A DNA stretch of 64,000 nucleotides from Chitinophaga sp. H8. Lineage in GTDB: Bacteria; Bacteroidota; Bacteroidia; Chitinophagales; Chitinophagaceae. A model generated the notes under the pieces. It ran no database searches. It worked only from the letters and a program-made list of their open reading frames with translations, and had not been told where the DNA came from. Shown one piece after another: positions 28,149 to 37,831 of the stretch. Numbering within the stretch: the stretch's first letter is position 1; each line of letters starts with the position of its first letter. Location: the NCBI RefSeq assembly GCF_040567655.1, contig NZ_JBEXAC010000001.1:2232001-2296000 (forward strand), given 5' to 3'. A program made the translations under genes and the position numbers.

Positions 28149-29177
28149 TTAATACCGCTGTATTGCAGCAGTACCCTTCTTTTTATGCAAATAATTATAG
28201 AGCATTATTCCTTTTACTGCTGCCTCAATGTTAATTCCTGGTCTTTCACAATTAAACCGGTGAAAAATCTGCGGGTAAATATCCTCCCGGTGGTTATTGG
28301 TACCAAAGATAATATCCAGGTCGGGAGATGATCCCCCCAGCAACTGATCAAAAAATGCTTTGGGAATGCCCGCATCTGTGTGTGGGAAAGCAAATGCTTT
28401 ATAGGATAAGCCAAACTTATTGACCAAAAAATCTACAGATCCCCGGGTTTGCGTAAGCATCTCTTCCAGTGGCAATGCTTCATAATAAGGATGATCAATG
28501 CTATGCCCACCGATGGCAAATCCCTGATCAATCAATGTTTTTACCTGGCCGCTATCTAAAAAAGGCTTTTGTTTCACCAGGTATTCCTGAAAGGAAATGC
28601 CCAGTATATCAGCTAAAGCCGTTGTTATTTCCCGGGAGGTATAGGTAATCCGCTTTATAGCTGCGATCAGCTCCTGTTTTGAAGGTGCCGGGCATTGCAG
28701 TACTTTAGCCAGTGCATCCAGCGTTGCAGGGGTATGCTCCTGCTGTTGTAATGCTTCTATCAGCAGGCTTACTTTAAACTTATAAAACAGGGATTGATTA
28801 TCCAGAAAAGCGCTGTTCAGAAAAAAGACAGCGGGCACACCTTTTTGAAATAATAAAGGAGCAATTACATCTGCTACTTCCCGCAGCCCGTCATCAAAAG
28901 TAAGTAAGAATGAATTGGGTGGTACAGGAGTTTGTGTACGCAGACAGCTGATTACCGTTTGCAACGTAACCGGGTTAAAATGTTTCAGCAGATAATCCAG
29001 ATCCTTTTTAAAGGCAGCCACTCCCTTATAGGGATACAGATGCCTGATATGAGGAACTGCTGCATCACTTACCAGGTGATGATAAGGTAATAACAACCTG
29101 CCGGGATAGATCTTTTTTAGTAGTGATAAATTAGCTAACTGTACTGTTTGATAATAGATCTTTTTTGCAATGCTCAT
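28149..29177 (-). CDS. Polysaccharide deacetylase family protein (CE4/NodB)
   Basis: 342 residues. NodB motif 1 is TFDDG at 93-97 (metal-binding Asp at 95/96) and motif 2 is HSIDH at 225-229, giving the Asp-His-His metal site. The ~130 residues between the two motifs are longer than in small CE4 enzymes and contain an inserted helical segment. No signal peptide is evident, so a cytoplasmic or membrane-peripheral location is likely. It could de-N-acetylate a precursor or polymer of the EPS locus. It lies on the minus strand beyond the metK terminator, 244 bp before the giant gene. Confidence 0.85.
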   Translation of the reverse strand: MSIAKKIYYQTVQLANLSLLKKIYPGRLLLPYHHLVSDAAVPHIRHLYPYKGVAAFKKDLDYLLKHFNPVTLQTVISCLRTQTPVPPNSFLLTFDDGLREVADVIAPLLFQKGVPAVFFLNSAFLDNQSLFYKFKVSLLIEALQQQEHTPATLDALAKVLQCPAPSKQELIAAIKRITYTSREITTALADILGISFQEYLVKQKPFLDSGQVKTLIDQGFAIGGHSIDHPYYEALPLEEMLTQTRGSVDFLVNKFGLSYKAFAFPHTDAGIPKAFFDQLLGGSSPDLDIIFGTNNHREDIYPQIFHRFNCERPGINIEAAVKGIMLYNYLHKKKGTAAIQRY

Positions 29178-29233
29178 GATACGGGGGAACTCCTTTCCGT
29201 GTAAGTTAAGAAGGCTAATTTTGTTTTTAAAAT

Positions 29234-29268
29234 AAAAATCCCTGCCTCCTTCCGGAAGCAGGGATTTT
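29234..29268 (-). terminator. Intrinsic terminator after metK
   Basis: AAAATCCCTGC (29235-29245) pairs perfectly with GCAGGGATTTT (29258-29268); the central bases CTTCCGGAAG are themselves self-complementary. On the minus strand the stem ends in a T-rich run. It closes the leftward operon ending with metK. Confidence 0.8.
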
Positions 29269-29322
29269 CCATAAAATATTATCGGTACAAGTGCGGATAG
29301 ATAATGTTATCTATCGTTTCAC

Positions 29323-30576
29323 TTATAAAGCAAATGCCGCTTTTACTTTATCAACATAATCAAGTTTTTCCCAGGTAAACAGTTCTACTTCTACTGTTTT
29401 CTCATGTTTCTTGCCTTTGTTGAATACTTTGGTAACCACTTTATTTTCGCGTCCCATGTGGCCATAAGCCGCAGTTTCACTATAAATTGGATTACGTAGT
29501 TTTAAACGCTGTTCGATAGCATAAGGGCGCAGGTCAAATATTTCTTCTACCTTTTTAGCGATCTCACCATCTGTCAGTTTCACTTTGGCAGTGCCATTAG
29601 TGCTCACAAAAATACCGCAAGGTTTAGCAACACCGATAGCATAAGATACCTGTACCAGCACTTCATCACATACACCGGCAGCTACGAGGTTCTTGGCAAT
29701 GTGACGGGTAGCGTAAGCAGCTGAACGATCTACTTTGGAAGGATCTTTACCAGAGAATGCACCACCACCGTGCGCACCTTTACCACCATAGGTATCTACA
29801 ATGATTTTACGGCCGGTTAAACCGGTATCACCATGCGGACCACCAATTACAAATTTGCCGGTAGGGTTAATGTGATAAGTAATCTTGTCGGTGAACAGTG
29901 CCTGTAATGCAGGTTTCAACTGTGCTTTTACACGAGGTATCAATATATTGATCAGATCAGACTTGATCTTCGCCAGCATAGCATCATCATTGTCAAAATC
30001 ATCATGCTGTGTGGAAATTACGATGCTGTCTATTCTGATCGGTTGATTATCGTCAGAGTATTCGATGGTTACCTGGGATTTTGCATCCGGACGCAGGTAT
30101 TTGATTTCTTTATTTTCCCGGCGTAATGCTGCCAGCTCCAGTAACAGCTTATGGGCCAGGTCCAGTGCCAGTGGCATATAATTTTCTGTTTCACGGGTAG
30201 CATAACCGAACATCATACCCTGATCGCCGGCACCCTGTTCTTCAGGTTGCTTGCGGTCTACCCCCTGGTTGATGTCAGGTGATTGCTCATGGATCGCAGA
30301 TAAGATACCACAGGAGTTAGCTTCAAACATATACTCACTTTTGGTATATCCGATCTTCCGGATCACTTCTCTGGCAATATCCTGTACATCCAGGTATGCT
30401 TCAGATTTAACTTCTCCGGCCAATACAACCTGACCGGTAGTTACTAAAGTTTCACATGCTACTTTGGAAGTAGTGTCATAGGCAAGAAAGTTATCAATCA
30501 ATGCATCAGAGATCTGATCGGCAACTTTATCTGGGTGTCCTTCTGAAACTGACTCGGACGTAAATAAATAAGACAT
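29323..30576 (-). CDS. metK: S-adenosylmethionine synthetase
   Basis: 417 residues, close to the usual 385-420. The start [20 protein letters not shown] carries the ATP-site His and Asp; other signatures are [12 protein letters not shown] and [19 protein letters not shown], the phosphate-binding loop. The enzyme makes SAM from methionine and ATP in the cytoplasm. Two short insertions relative to the E. coli type (for example AALRREN and the [15 protein letters not shown] end) are typical of Bacteroidota. It starts 17 bp after the DUF4270 gene's stop and is probably cotranscribed with it. Confidence 0.98.
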   Translation of the reverse strand: MSYLFTSESVSEGHPDKVADQISDALIDNFLAYDTTSKVACETLVTTGQVVLAGEVKSEAYLDVQDIAREVIRKIGYTKSEYMFEANSCGILSAIHEQSPDINQGVDRKQPEEQGAGDQGMMFGYATRETENYMPLALDLAHKLLLELAALRRENKEIKYLRPDAKSQVTIEYSDDNQPIRIDSIVISTQHDDFDNDDAMLAKIKSDLINILIPRVKAQLKPALQALFTDKITYHINPTGKFVIGGPHGDTGLTGRKIIVDTYGGKGAHGGGAFSGKDPSKVDRSAAYATRHIAKNLVAAGVCDEVLVQVSYAIGVAKPCGIFVSTNGTAKVKLTDGEIAKKVEEIFDLRPYAIEQRLKLRNPIYSETAAYGHMGRENKVVTKVFNKGKKHEKTVEVELFTWEKLDYVDKVKAAFAL

Positions 30577-30593
30577 AAATTTAAATTTCGGCT

Positions 30594-31970
30594 TTATAGT
30601 TTAGTGTAAATAACTCGGAGTTTCATGTTATACTGGGAATGATTGCCACCGCCTACTTTTACGCGCTGGAGGCCAATATTCCGGCCATTGGCAACTGCTT
30701 CCAGTTTGAACCCATTGTTAATATCCTTACCTGCCAACAACAATTGCATATAGCGTGCTACATTAAATGTGTACTGCACTACTTTTACGCCACCAAAATT
30801 CGTTACCACTGTTTTTTGACCGCCAAAATATGGCTGGTTGGGGTTGCTGGGGTTACCATAATCAACAATTGGCTTTGTTGTATCACCATTTCTGTACTGG
30901 CTTACGAACAAGAAATCAGGTTCTGTATAAATTTCATTTTTATCCACTGCCCCGCTCGTGATCTGAGTAATCACCAATTCTGCCTTATTAATAACAGATT
31001 TTGGAAATTGTTCCAGATTAGGAATCAGCAACCTGGTGAATAATCCCGGCGCTTCCTGCAGGAAAAGGATACTATCCCCTTCAGAACGGTTGGTATTGAT
31101 ATAATTAGCGGCTTCCGAACCTTCAAAATTACGAGTAAAGTAATTGGCATGTGCATGTACCCCGGTGTAGGAAGAGAAGGGGAAATAAGCCCGCAGGGAA
31201 TCTTTCTCCGTGTTTTTATAGAACACCGTCATCTTGGTATCCGCACTGTTCAGGTTGAGATACAACACGGTACTGTTGGTAGCCAGTGTAGTATCCGGTA
31301 TGATAGCCAACCCTTTAAAATAAAGATTGAAAGTAGAATCCGTTGCAAAATTGCCGGTGGCCGTTTGCTGTAATAAGCTGTTGCCCACGGCGGGGTCCAG
31401 CTTTATACGCAACTGCGGCGCTTCCTTGGTGCCATAAATAGAAACTGAATCCTGTAATCCTTTGGCATTAACGGTTCCTGTACCCAGCAGTTCGCCGGCA
31501 TTGTAGGCCAGTGCCTGCGTGTACCGGTAGTTGGAGTCTATCTTAAAGTCAGGCTCTGCCATACGGTATATCCTAAAAGTCTGAGGCAACAATGAATCCC
31601 CGAAATAACCATTATAGCTGATCGACAATACCACAGAATCCAGTGTCTGACCGGTGCCCTGGAAAGTGAAGGCGCTGCTGGTCATCCCCAGCTGCATATA
31701 CGTGAAAGCATGGGCTTTCCCCCCTACCGGATCATTTACGATAGATCCCAACGCCTTTGTAAAATTCCCACGGCCGGTAAATACGGCAGAGTCTACCCGC
31801 CAGATATTATGTGCAATGAGATTATTAAAGGTGGTATCAGATGCGTTTACAAAATCGCCTCCCGGAATAAGGTCAGTACCCAAAAGGGTAGCCTCGCTAC
31901 AACCAGTAGATAAACGTAAAACGGAAAAAAGGGCAGCTGCAAGGCTAAGATTCCTGAAATTGATCTTCAC
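30594..31970 (-). CDS. DUF4270 domain lipoprotein
   Basis: 458 residues from the GTG at 31970, whose product starts [15 protein letters not shown] and has a lipobox-like LSTGC, then the family mark [11 protein letters not shown]. An ATG at 32039 would add 23 basic residues and is less likely but possible. The rest is beta-rich without enzymatic motifs, as in other DUF4270 proteins, which are outer-membrane-associated lipoproteins of unknown function found in Bacteroidota. It sits between the GT5-like gene and metK in one leftward operon; that arrangement does not reveal its job. Confidence 0.85.
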   Translation of the reverse strand: MKINFRNLSLAAALFSVLRLSTGCSEATLLGTDLIPGGDFVNASDTTFNNLIAHNIWRVDSAVFTGRGNFTKALGSIVNDPVGGKAHAFTYMQLGMTSSAFTFQGTGQTLDSVVLSISYNGYFGDSLLPQTFRIYRMAEPDFKIDSNYRYTQALAYNAGELLGTGTVNAKGLQDSVSIYGTKEAPQLRIKLDPAVGNSLLQQTATGNFATDSTFNLYFKGLAIIPDTTLATNSTVLYLNLNSADTKMTVFYKNTEKDSLRAYFPFSSYTGVHAHANYFTRNFEGSEAANYINTNRSEGDSILFLQEAPGLFTRLLIPNLEQFPKSVINKAELVITQITSGAVDKNEIYTEPDFLFVSQYRNGDTTKPIVDYGNPSNPNQPYFGGQKTVVTNFGGVKVVQYTFNVARYMQLLLAGKDINNGFKLEAVANGRNIGLQRVKVGGGNHSQYNMKLRVIYTKL

Positions 31971-32056
31971 GCGAATGGTGTTTGTTTTTTTAAGATGCCA
32001 TTTGGTACGTCTTCCCCCACCTTTTACAGCAGTGTACAACGTATCTTTAATTTGTG

Positions 32057-32875
32057 CTATTTACCCATCAATTGATTGTAAAGCTGCAGATAATCTCCAA
32101 GATCCTCATTGTCGGCTTTATACGGTAACACAATTTTACCTTTTTCCGCCTTTATTTCATCAACAATTTTTTTCTCTGTCTTCTCACCCGCCAGGACTAC
32201 CGCATCTGCATATTTGGCGGCGCCTCTGTTTAAAGCACTATTGGTACCCTCTTTATAAGGCTCAATATCTTTTTCTTTAATCAGGTTGCTGATCGTTGCT
32301 TTTTTAACAAAGCCTGCTCCCAGCTTATCCTTAAAAGAATTTGGCTCCAGGGAGAATACCGTCTTTGAATTGGCAAAAACAGGTTCCTTTTTGTAGGCTG
32401 TTTTCAGGTATAATGGCACCAGAGAAGTCATCCAGCCACTGCAATGGATAATATCCGGAGGCCATCCAAATTTTTTCACCGTTTCCAAAGCACCTTTACA
32501 AAAGAAAACTGACCGGGCCCCATTGTCATCAAAAAATTCCTCGTTTTCGTCTGCAAAGACTGTTTTACGTTTGAAATAATCCTCATTGTCAAGGAAATAC
32601 ACTTGTAAACGGGCATTGGGCAAAGACGCTACCTTGATGATCAGCGGATAGTCATCACCATCAACCACAATGTTGATACCTGACAATCTTACCACCTCAT
32701 GAAGGCGATGTCTGCGCTCATTAATAATTCCAAACCTCGGCATGATCACCCTCACTTCTAAGCCCGCCTCATTGGATTTAATTGCCATTTTATTGACCAT
32801 AGCCGCATAATCACTCAAATCCAGATAAGGCGACATCTCTTGGGCAATAAAAAGAATTCTTTTCTTTGTGGACAT
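32057..32875 (-). CDS. Glycogen/starch synthase N-domain protein (GT5-like, catalytic C-domain absent)
   Basis: 272 residues. The start KKRILFIAQEMSPYLDLSDYAAMV and the blocks VRVIMPRFG, YFLDNEDYF, FFCKGALE and PDIIHCSGWMTSLVPLYLK correspond to the N-terminal acceptor half of glycogen synthase (GT5). The C-terminal Rossmann half with the ADP-glucose-binding residues is missing, and a full GT5 enzyme has ~470 residues. Short forms like this are familiar in Bacteroidota, so it is probably not a recent truncation. It may be catalytically inactive or work with a partner. First gene of a leftward operon, with a good promoter in front. Confidence 0.8.
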   Translation of the reverse strand: MSTKKRILFIAQEMSPYLDLSDYAAMVNKMAIKSNEAGLEVRVIMPRFGIINERRHRLHEVVRLSGINIVVDGDDYPLIIKVASLPNARLQVYFLDNEDYFKRKTVFADENEEFFDDNGARSVFFCKGALETVKKFGWPPDIIHCSGWMTSLVPLYLKTAYKKEPVFANSKTVFSLEPNSFKDKLGAGFVKKATISNLIKEKDIEPYKEGTNSALNRGAAKYADAVVLAGEKTEKKIVDEIKAEKGKIVLPYKADNEDLGDYLQLYNQLMGK

Positions 32876-32916
32876 TTAACGCTAATTATTAATGCAGTAA
32901 ATTTTAATTTGGCTTG

Positions 32917-32950
32917 CAAAATTACGGATTTTTTACGGAATATTGGCCAA
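32917..32950 (-). promoter_or_regulatory. Putative promoter of the GT5-like/DUF4270/metK operon
   Basis: On the minus strand TTG (32948-32950) and TAATTTTG (32917-32924) are separated by 23 bp, matching the Bacteroidota promoter form at the outer edge of usual spacing. It lies ~42 bp before the start codon, within the 110-bp gap to divergent panC. Confidence 0.5.
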
Positions 32951-32985
32951 TCTGACAGTTTTAACATCCTTTTAAGCAATGTTTT

Positions 32986-33846
32986 ATGTATCTATTTAAG
33001 CGCCGTAATGATCTCAGACACCACCTGGAACAAGCAAAGTTGAAGGGACAAACCATTGGTTTTGTGCCTACTATGGGAGCCCTGCACGATGGGCACCTGT
33101 CGCTGGTGGCGGCCGCTAAAGAAAAGTGCGATATCGTGGTTTGCAGCATATTTGTCAACCCTACCCAATTTAATGATCCTAAAGATTTTGAAAAATATCC
33201 CATCACCATCGAACAGGATATCGTCAAATTGACCGATGCCGGTACAGATGTCCTGTTCCTCCCCTCCGTGGCCGAAATGTACCCGGAAGGGCTGGCGTCC
33301 GGCAAACACTATGACTTTGGCAATCTCGAAAAAGTGTTAGAAGGCGAATTTCGTGCCGGACATTTCCAGGGGGTGGGCAGAGTGGTCCATAAATTGCTGG
33401 ATATAGTAATGCCCCATCAATTGTTTATGGGGCAAAAGGACTTTCAACAATGCCTGATTATCAAGGAATTAATTCACCTGCTTGCTTTGCCGGTACAACT
33501 GGTGGTTTGTCCTACCCGGCGGGAAGCTGATGGCCTGGCCATGAGCAGCCGTAACGTCCGTTTAAATGCGGCCCACCGGCAGCAGGCTACGGATATATTC
33601 AAGGTACTCACCGCGATCAGAGACCAATTTGGTAAAGTGCCGAACTCGACACTAAGTAAGGAAGCGATGACACAACTGAAAAAAGATGGTTTTGAGCCGG
33701 AATACGTGGAAATCATTACCCTCCGTAATGGACAGGTAACCCGGGAAGACGCCCCTTCTGCTGATAAAACAGTAGCAGTAGTATTGGCTGCCTGGCTGGG
33801 TGGCGTGAGATTAATTGATAATATGATCTTACAGGGGCAGCTCTAG
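32986..33846 (+). CDS. panC: Pantothenate synthetase
   Basis: 286 residues, the normal length. FVPTMGALHDGHLSLV holds the ATP-site HxGH-type motif (residues 34-37), followed by VVCSIFVNPTQFN, FRAGHFQGVGRVVHKLL and FMGQKDFQQ, and the KMSKS-like region near LAMSSRNVRL. The enzyme joins pantoate to beta-alanine in the cytoplasm. panD, which makes beta-alanine, follows 150 bp downstream, and panB, which leads to pantoate, is at 38918, so the whole specialised branch except panE is in this window. Confidence 0.97.
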   Translation: MYLFKRRNDLRHHLEQAKLKGQTIGFVPTMGALHDGHLSLVAAAKEKCDIVVCSIFVNPTQFNDPKDFEKYPITIEQDIVKLTDAGTDVLFLPSVAEMYPEGLASGKHYDFGNLEKVLEGEFRAGHFQGVGRVVHKLLDIVMPHQLFMGQKDFQQCLIIKELIHLLALPVQLVVCPTRREADGLAMSSRNVRLNAAHRQQATDIFKVLTAIRDQFGKVPNSTLSKEAMTQLKKDGFEPEYVEIITLRNGQVTREDAPSADKTVAVVLAAWLGGVRLIDNMILQGQL

Positions 33847-33929
33847 ATGCGATAATCCGGCAGTTGGTTTTCTTAGACGTATATATGACAATATATCGGC
33901 ACATTAACAATTTGGATATTTATTTTCTG

Positions 33930-33937
33930 TACCTTTG
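33930..33937 (+). promoter_or_regulatory. Putative -7 promoter box before panD
   Basis: TACCTTTG is a full match to TAnnTTTG, 58 bp before the panD start. TTTG at 33911-33914 lies upstream but with a 15-bp spacer, shorter than usual. Confidence 0.4.
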
Positions 33938-33995
33938 CGAACGCTTTAGCCAATGAGGATACTGAGGTGCATTGGATAGGCAAAATTAACAAGCT

Positions 33996-34340
33996 ATGCA
34001 GATCGAAGTACTTAAATCCAAGATACACCGGGTGGTTGTAACGGAAGCCAACCTGCAATACGTAGGAAGCATTACCATTGATGAAGATTTGATGGATGCT
34101 GCCAACATGATCGCTAATGAAAAGGTGTCTGTGGTAAATGTAAATAATGGCGAACGCCTTGAAACCTATATTATAAAAGGCAAACGTGGTTCCGGTGTCA
34201 TTTGTATGAATGGTCCTGCTGCCCGTTTATGCGCTCCCGGTGATGTGGTGATCATTATCTCCTATGCTACCATGGATTTTGAAGAAGCTAAAACATTCGA
34301 ACCCAGGGCTATCTTCCCTAAAGAAGGCAACAGACTCTAG
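33996..34340 (+). CDS. panD: Aspartate 1-decarboxylase
   Basis: 114 residues, a normal proenzyme length. The self-cleavage site is G24-S25 in QYVGSITID, which yields the pyruvoyl cofactor; K9, Y22 and the later NGPAARL loop are conserved active-site elements. It converts aspartate to beta-alanine for PanC. The gene lies 149 bp after panC with its own promoter candidate and 27 bp before the next gene. Confidence 0.97.
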   Translation: MQIEVLKSKIHRVVVTEANLQYVGSITIDEDLMDAANMIANEKVSVVNVNNGERLETYIIKGKRGSGVICMNGPAARLCAPGDVVIIISYATMDFEEAKTFEPRAIFPKEGNRL

Positions 34341-34367
34341 TCCGCTTAACGATTAATTTAAAGGAAT

Positions 34368-35390
34368 ATGCCCAAAACGCTGAAAAGCCTGCTGAAGTTC
34401 ATTTGCTTTTTGGGCATAGGCCTGTTATTGATATGGTTGGTTACCAAAGACCTCACTACCAAAGAACAGGAAGATATTAAAAATGCATTTCGCCATGCCA
34501 ATTACTGGCTGGTGATTCCTGCGATGGCCTTAGGGGTGGCCAGCCACTGGCTGCGTGCAGTGCGCTGGCGATTACTGATGAAGCCCCTGGGGCATCAGCC
34601 ACATACACTTAATACCTTTTTTGCTGTAATGGTCGGTTACCTCGCTAATCTGGCCATTCCCCGTCTTGGTGAAGTAACCCGCTGCGGGATTCTGGCCCGG
34701 TATGAAAAAATTCCGGCGGATAAACTTGTGGGTACCATGATTGCAGAAAGAGCGGTAGATCTGTTGTGCCTGATGCTGTTAATGGTCATGACCGTATTGC
34801 TCCAGATTGATATTGTAGGTACTTTCTTTGCCGATCGTATCTGGCATCCCATCCAGCTGAAACTGGCAGGTGCCGGTACCGCCCAATGGATACTGGTAAT
34901 AGCCATATTGTTAGCAGGGTTATTATTACTGGTATTGCTGCTCCGCCGCTTTGCCCGCACCAAAGCAGCAATCGCTATCCGCACCCTCGCCAAAGGGGTA
35001 CTGGAAGGCATCCTTTCTATCGGTAAAATGAAACAGAAAGGCTGGTTCCTTTTTCATACTGCAGCCATCTGGTTACTTTACTTTTCCCAGATCTATATTG
35101 GCTTCTATTGCTTACAGGAAACTGCCGGCCTGGGAATAAAAGCAGGCATGTCTGTCCTGGCCTTTGGCAGTATAGGCATGATTGTTACACAGGGCGGTAT
35201 CGGGGCTTATCAGATCCTGGTACAACAAACCCTCGTACTCTATGGTATCCATGCTACTATCGGTTACGCTTTTGGCTGGATTATCTGGCTGGCACAAACG
35301 CTGCTGGTGGTATTACTGGGCTTTATCAGTCTGATCGCATTGCCCTTGTATAATAAAAGCACTCCAACAACCAGCGCTGCTGAACATTAA
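34368..35390 (+). CDS. UPF0104/lysylphosphatidylglycerol synthase transmembrane-type protein
   Basis: 340 residues with about eight membrane helices. The family marks are WLRAVRWRLLMKPLG near residues 63-77, VGYLANLAIPRLGEVTRCG and the late GGIGAYQILVQQTL. This is the flippase-like domain family (MprF N-domain, YbhN), without the lysyl-transferase domain of MprF. Likely a lipid or glycolipid flippase in the inner membrane; the substrate is unknown. It starts 27 bp after panD, so cotranscription is likely, although a link to pantothenate is not obvious. Confidence 0.88.
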   Translation: MPKTLKSLLKFICFLGIGLLLIWLVTKDLTTKEQEDIKNAFRHANYWLVIPAMALGVASHWLRAVRWRLLMKPLGHQPHTLNTFFAVMVGYLANLAIPRLGEVTRCGILARYEKIPADKLVGTMIAERAVDLLCLMLLMVMTVLLQIDIVGTFFADRIWHPIQLKLAGAGTAQWILVIAILLAGLLLLVLLLRRFARTKAAIAIRTLAKGVLEGILSIGKMKQKGWFLFHTAAIWLLYFSQIYIGFYCLQETAGLGIKAGMSVLAFGSIGMIVTQGGIGAYQILVQQTLVLYGIHATIGYAFGWIIWLAQTLLVVLLGFISLIALPLYNKSTPTTSAAEH

Positions 35391-35579
35391 CATTTCGCGG
35401 ATAATGCTCCTTTTATCCACTGCCCCAATACCGGGTTATCCCCTGGTTTTCAGGTAAGTTTGTGGCAATACAGCTCGTTTCATTGCATGAAATGACTTAA
35501 CTTTAATTTAACACAGGATGTTGACCTAATAATGTATTGTTGTAGTTAATGTGAAATTATTGAATGCAAAAAAGTACGT

Positions 35580-37733
35580 ATGCGATTGCAGAATAGTGTG
35601 TTAAACGAAAATATGACGACACCGGATTTAATACTACAAAAGAGGCTCAATAAGAAGAAACTGATTGTCCCCAAAAAGAAAATGATTGCCAGGGATATCA
35701 GCTGGCTTTCTTTTAATGCACGTGTGCTCCAGGAAGCTGCCGACCCCACGGTTCCCCTACTCGAACGTATCCGCTTTCTGGGCATCTTTTCTAATAACCT
35801 GGATGAGTTCTTCCGCGTAAGGGTAGCTACCCTGAAGCGTATGGTAGTGGTAGTAGGCAAAGCTGCCAAAATGCACCTGGAAGAAAATCCGGAAAAGATA
35901 CTGGAAGAGATCCAGGCAAATGTAATTGAACAGCAACGGGAATTTGACCGTATCTGGAAAGATATTGTGGAAGAACTGCAGACACAGCAAATCTTCCTCC
36001 GTAGCGAAAAACAACTCAACAGGGAACAACAGAAGTTCGTCCTCAATTATTTTAACGAAGAAGTACGGACCAATATCATCCCCCTGATGATTGAAAGCAT
36101 ACAGCAATTTCCTATCCTGCGGGATAAATCTATTTACCTCGCTGTAGTACTTGCCCGGCAGGATAATTCCGTACGGCAGAAATTTGCATTAATTGAAATT
36201 CCTACATCCATACTACCACGCTTTATCATATTACCGGCTAAAGAAGGAGAACATGATATTATCCTGCTGGAAGATGTGATCCGCTTCTGCCTGCCACACG
36301 TATTTTCTTACTTTGGCTATGATAAGTTTTCTGCGCATATCATCAAAGTAACCCGCGACGCGGAACTGGATATAGACAATGATATCTCTACCAGCCTGAT
36401 CCACCAGATAGAAAAAGGATTAAAGGACCGGCGTAAGGGTAAACCGGTAAGGTTTGTATACGACAAGGACATCGACCCGCTGCTGCTGGAATACCTGATG
36501 CGCCGCCAGGGGCTGTCAAGCAGGGATAATCTCATCCCTGGTGCCCGCATCCATAATTTCAAGGATTTTATGGATTTCCCCGAGTCGGTGTTCAATCATC
36601 AACGCCTGCACCGCAAAAATGTAATACACCCGCTCTTCCTGAATGCGCCCAGTGTGATGCACGTTATTCAGCAACAGGATGTAATGCTCCACTTCCCCTA
36701 TCATTCATTTGATACCATTATAGACCTGTTGCGGGAAGCGGCGATAGATCCTAATGTATCCAGTATAAAAATCACCGCTTACCGGCTGGCTAAAAACTCC
36801 AAGATCGTTAATGCGCTCATCAACGCAGTGCGTAACGGTAAACAGGTAACGGTGGTACTTGAGCTGCGGGCCCGTTTTGACGAAGCGGCTAACCTGGCCT
36901 GGAAGGCAAGACTGGAAGAAGAAGGTGTAAAAGTACTGCTGGGGATCCCTAATATGAAGATCCATGCCAAGCTGTGCGTGATCAAAAAAAGAATAGGCAC
37001 CAAAACCATACAATGTGGTTTTGTCAGTACGGGCAACCTAAATGAAAAAACAGCCCGGGTATATGGTGATCACTGCCTGCTTACTACCAACCGGGGGGTT
37101 ATAGCAGACATTAACCGCATTTTTACTTACCTCGAAAGTCCCCGTCATGATATTAAAATACTGGAAGGGTGTAAAACACTTCCGGTAAGCCCTTTGAATA
37201 TGCGTAGCCACTTTTTGAAGCTCATAGACAAAGAGATCAAAAATGCAAAACATAAGAAAGCAGCTGGCATCATCATCAAAATGAATTCCCTTTCAGATGA
37301 TATCATGATCACCAAGCTGTATGAGGCAGCTAAAGAAGGCGTGAATATCCAGATGGTGATCCGCGGTATCTGCTGTGCCTATACGGAAAATAAAAAGTGG
37401 AAAAAGAATATCGCTGCGGTGAGTATTGTGGATGAATACCTGGAACATGCCAGGGTGTTTATTTTCCATAATGGAGGCCAGGAGAAAGTGTTCATAGCAT
37501 CCTGCGACTGGATGGTACGAAACCTGGATCACCGGATAGAGGCAGCCGTGCCCGTTACAGATAAGGCCATTAAACAGGAGCTGATAGATATCATGCATAT
37601 ACAGCTGAGCGGTAATGTAAAAGCCAGGATACTGGATAATGAGCAGGCTAACAAATACAAGCGGGAAGGCGATAAAAAAATCCGTACCCAGGTAGAGATA
37701 TTCAGGTACCTGAATGAAAAACAATATAAATAA
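35580..37733 (+). CDS. ppk1: Polyphosphate kinase 1
   Basis: 717 residues, the usual size. Domains in order: N-terminal (RDISWLSFNARVLQEA, NNLDEFFRVRVA), head, and two PLD-like catalytic domains. The autophosphorylated His is H462 in MKIHAKLCVI, and the second catalytic His is H630 in FIFHNGGQ; ARFDEAANL and FVSTGNLNE are also present. It makes polyphosphate from ATP reversibly. An ATG at 35613 is a possible later start. A TAAGTTTG promoter-like box lies at 35455-35462. A Ppx/GppA-type phosphatase gene follows 98 bp downstream, forming a synthesis/breakdown pair. Confidence 0.97.
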   Translation: MRLQNSVLNENMTTPDLILQKRLNKKKLIVPKKKMIARDISWLSFNARVLQEAADPTVPLLERIRFLGIFSNNLDEFFRVRVATLKRMVVVVGKAAKMHLEENPEKILEEIQANVIEQQREFDRIWKDIVEELQTQQIFLRSEKQLNREQQKFVLNYFNEEVRTNIIPLMIESIQQFPILRDKSIYLAVVLARQDNSVRQKFALIEIPTSILPRFIILPAKEGEHDIILLEDVIRFCLPHVFSYFGYDKFSAHIIKVTRDAELDIDNDISTSLIHQIEKGLKDRRKGKPVRFVYDKDIDPLLLEYLMRRQGLSSRDNLIPGARIHNFKDFMDFPESVFNHQRLHRKNVIHPLFLNAPSVMHVIQQQDVMLHFPYHSFDTIIDLLREAAIDPNVSSIKITAYRLAKNSKIVNALINAVRNGKQVTVVLELRARFDEAANLAWKARLEEEGVKVLLGIPNMKIHAKLCVIKKRIGTKTIQCGFVSTGNLNEKTARVYGDHCLLTTNRGVIADINRIFTYLESPRHDIKILEGCKTLPVSPLNMRSHFLKLIDKEIKNAKHKKAAGIIIKMNSLSDDIMITKLYEAAKEGVNIQMVIRGICCAYTENKKWKKNIAAVSIVDEYLEHARVFIFHNGGQEKVFIASCDWMVRNLDHRIEAAVPVTDKAIKQELIDIMHIQLSGNVKARILDNEQANKYKREGDKKIRTQVEIFRYLNEKQYK

Positions 37734-37831
37734 CCAGCTGCCCCAACGGCATGTTTATGCATTACCTGCTACTAAAAGCCATGAATTTCCGTATTTTGCA
37801 CGCTATCTGTATCATTTAAAACTGTGAACTG

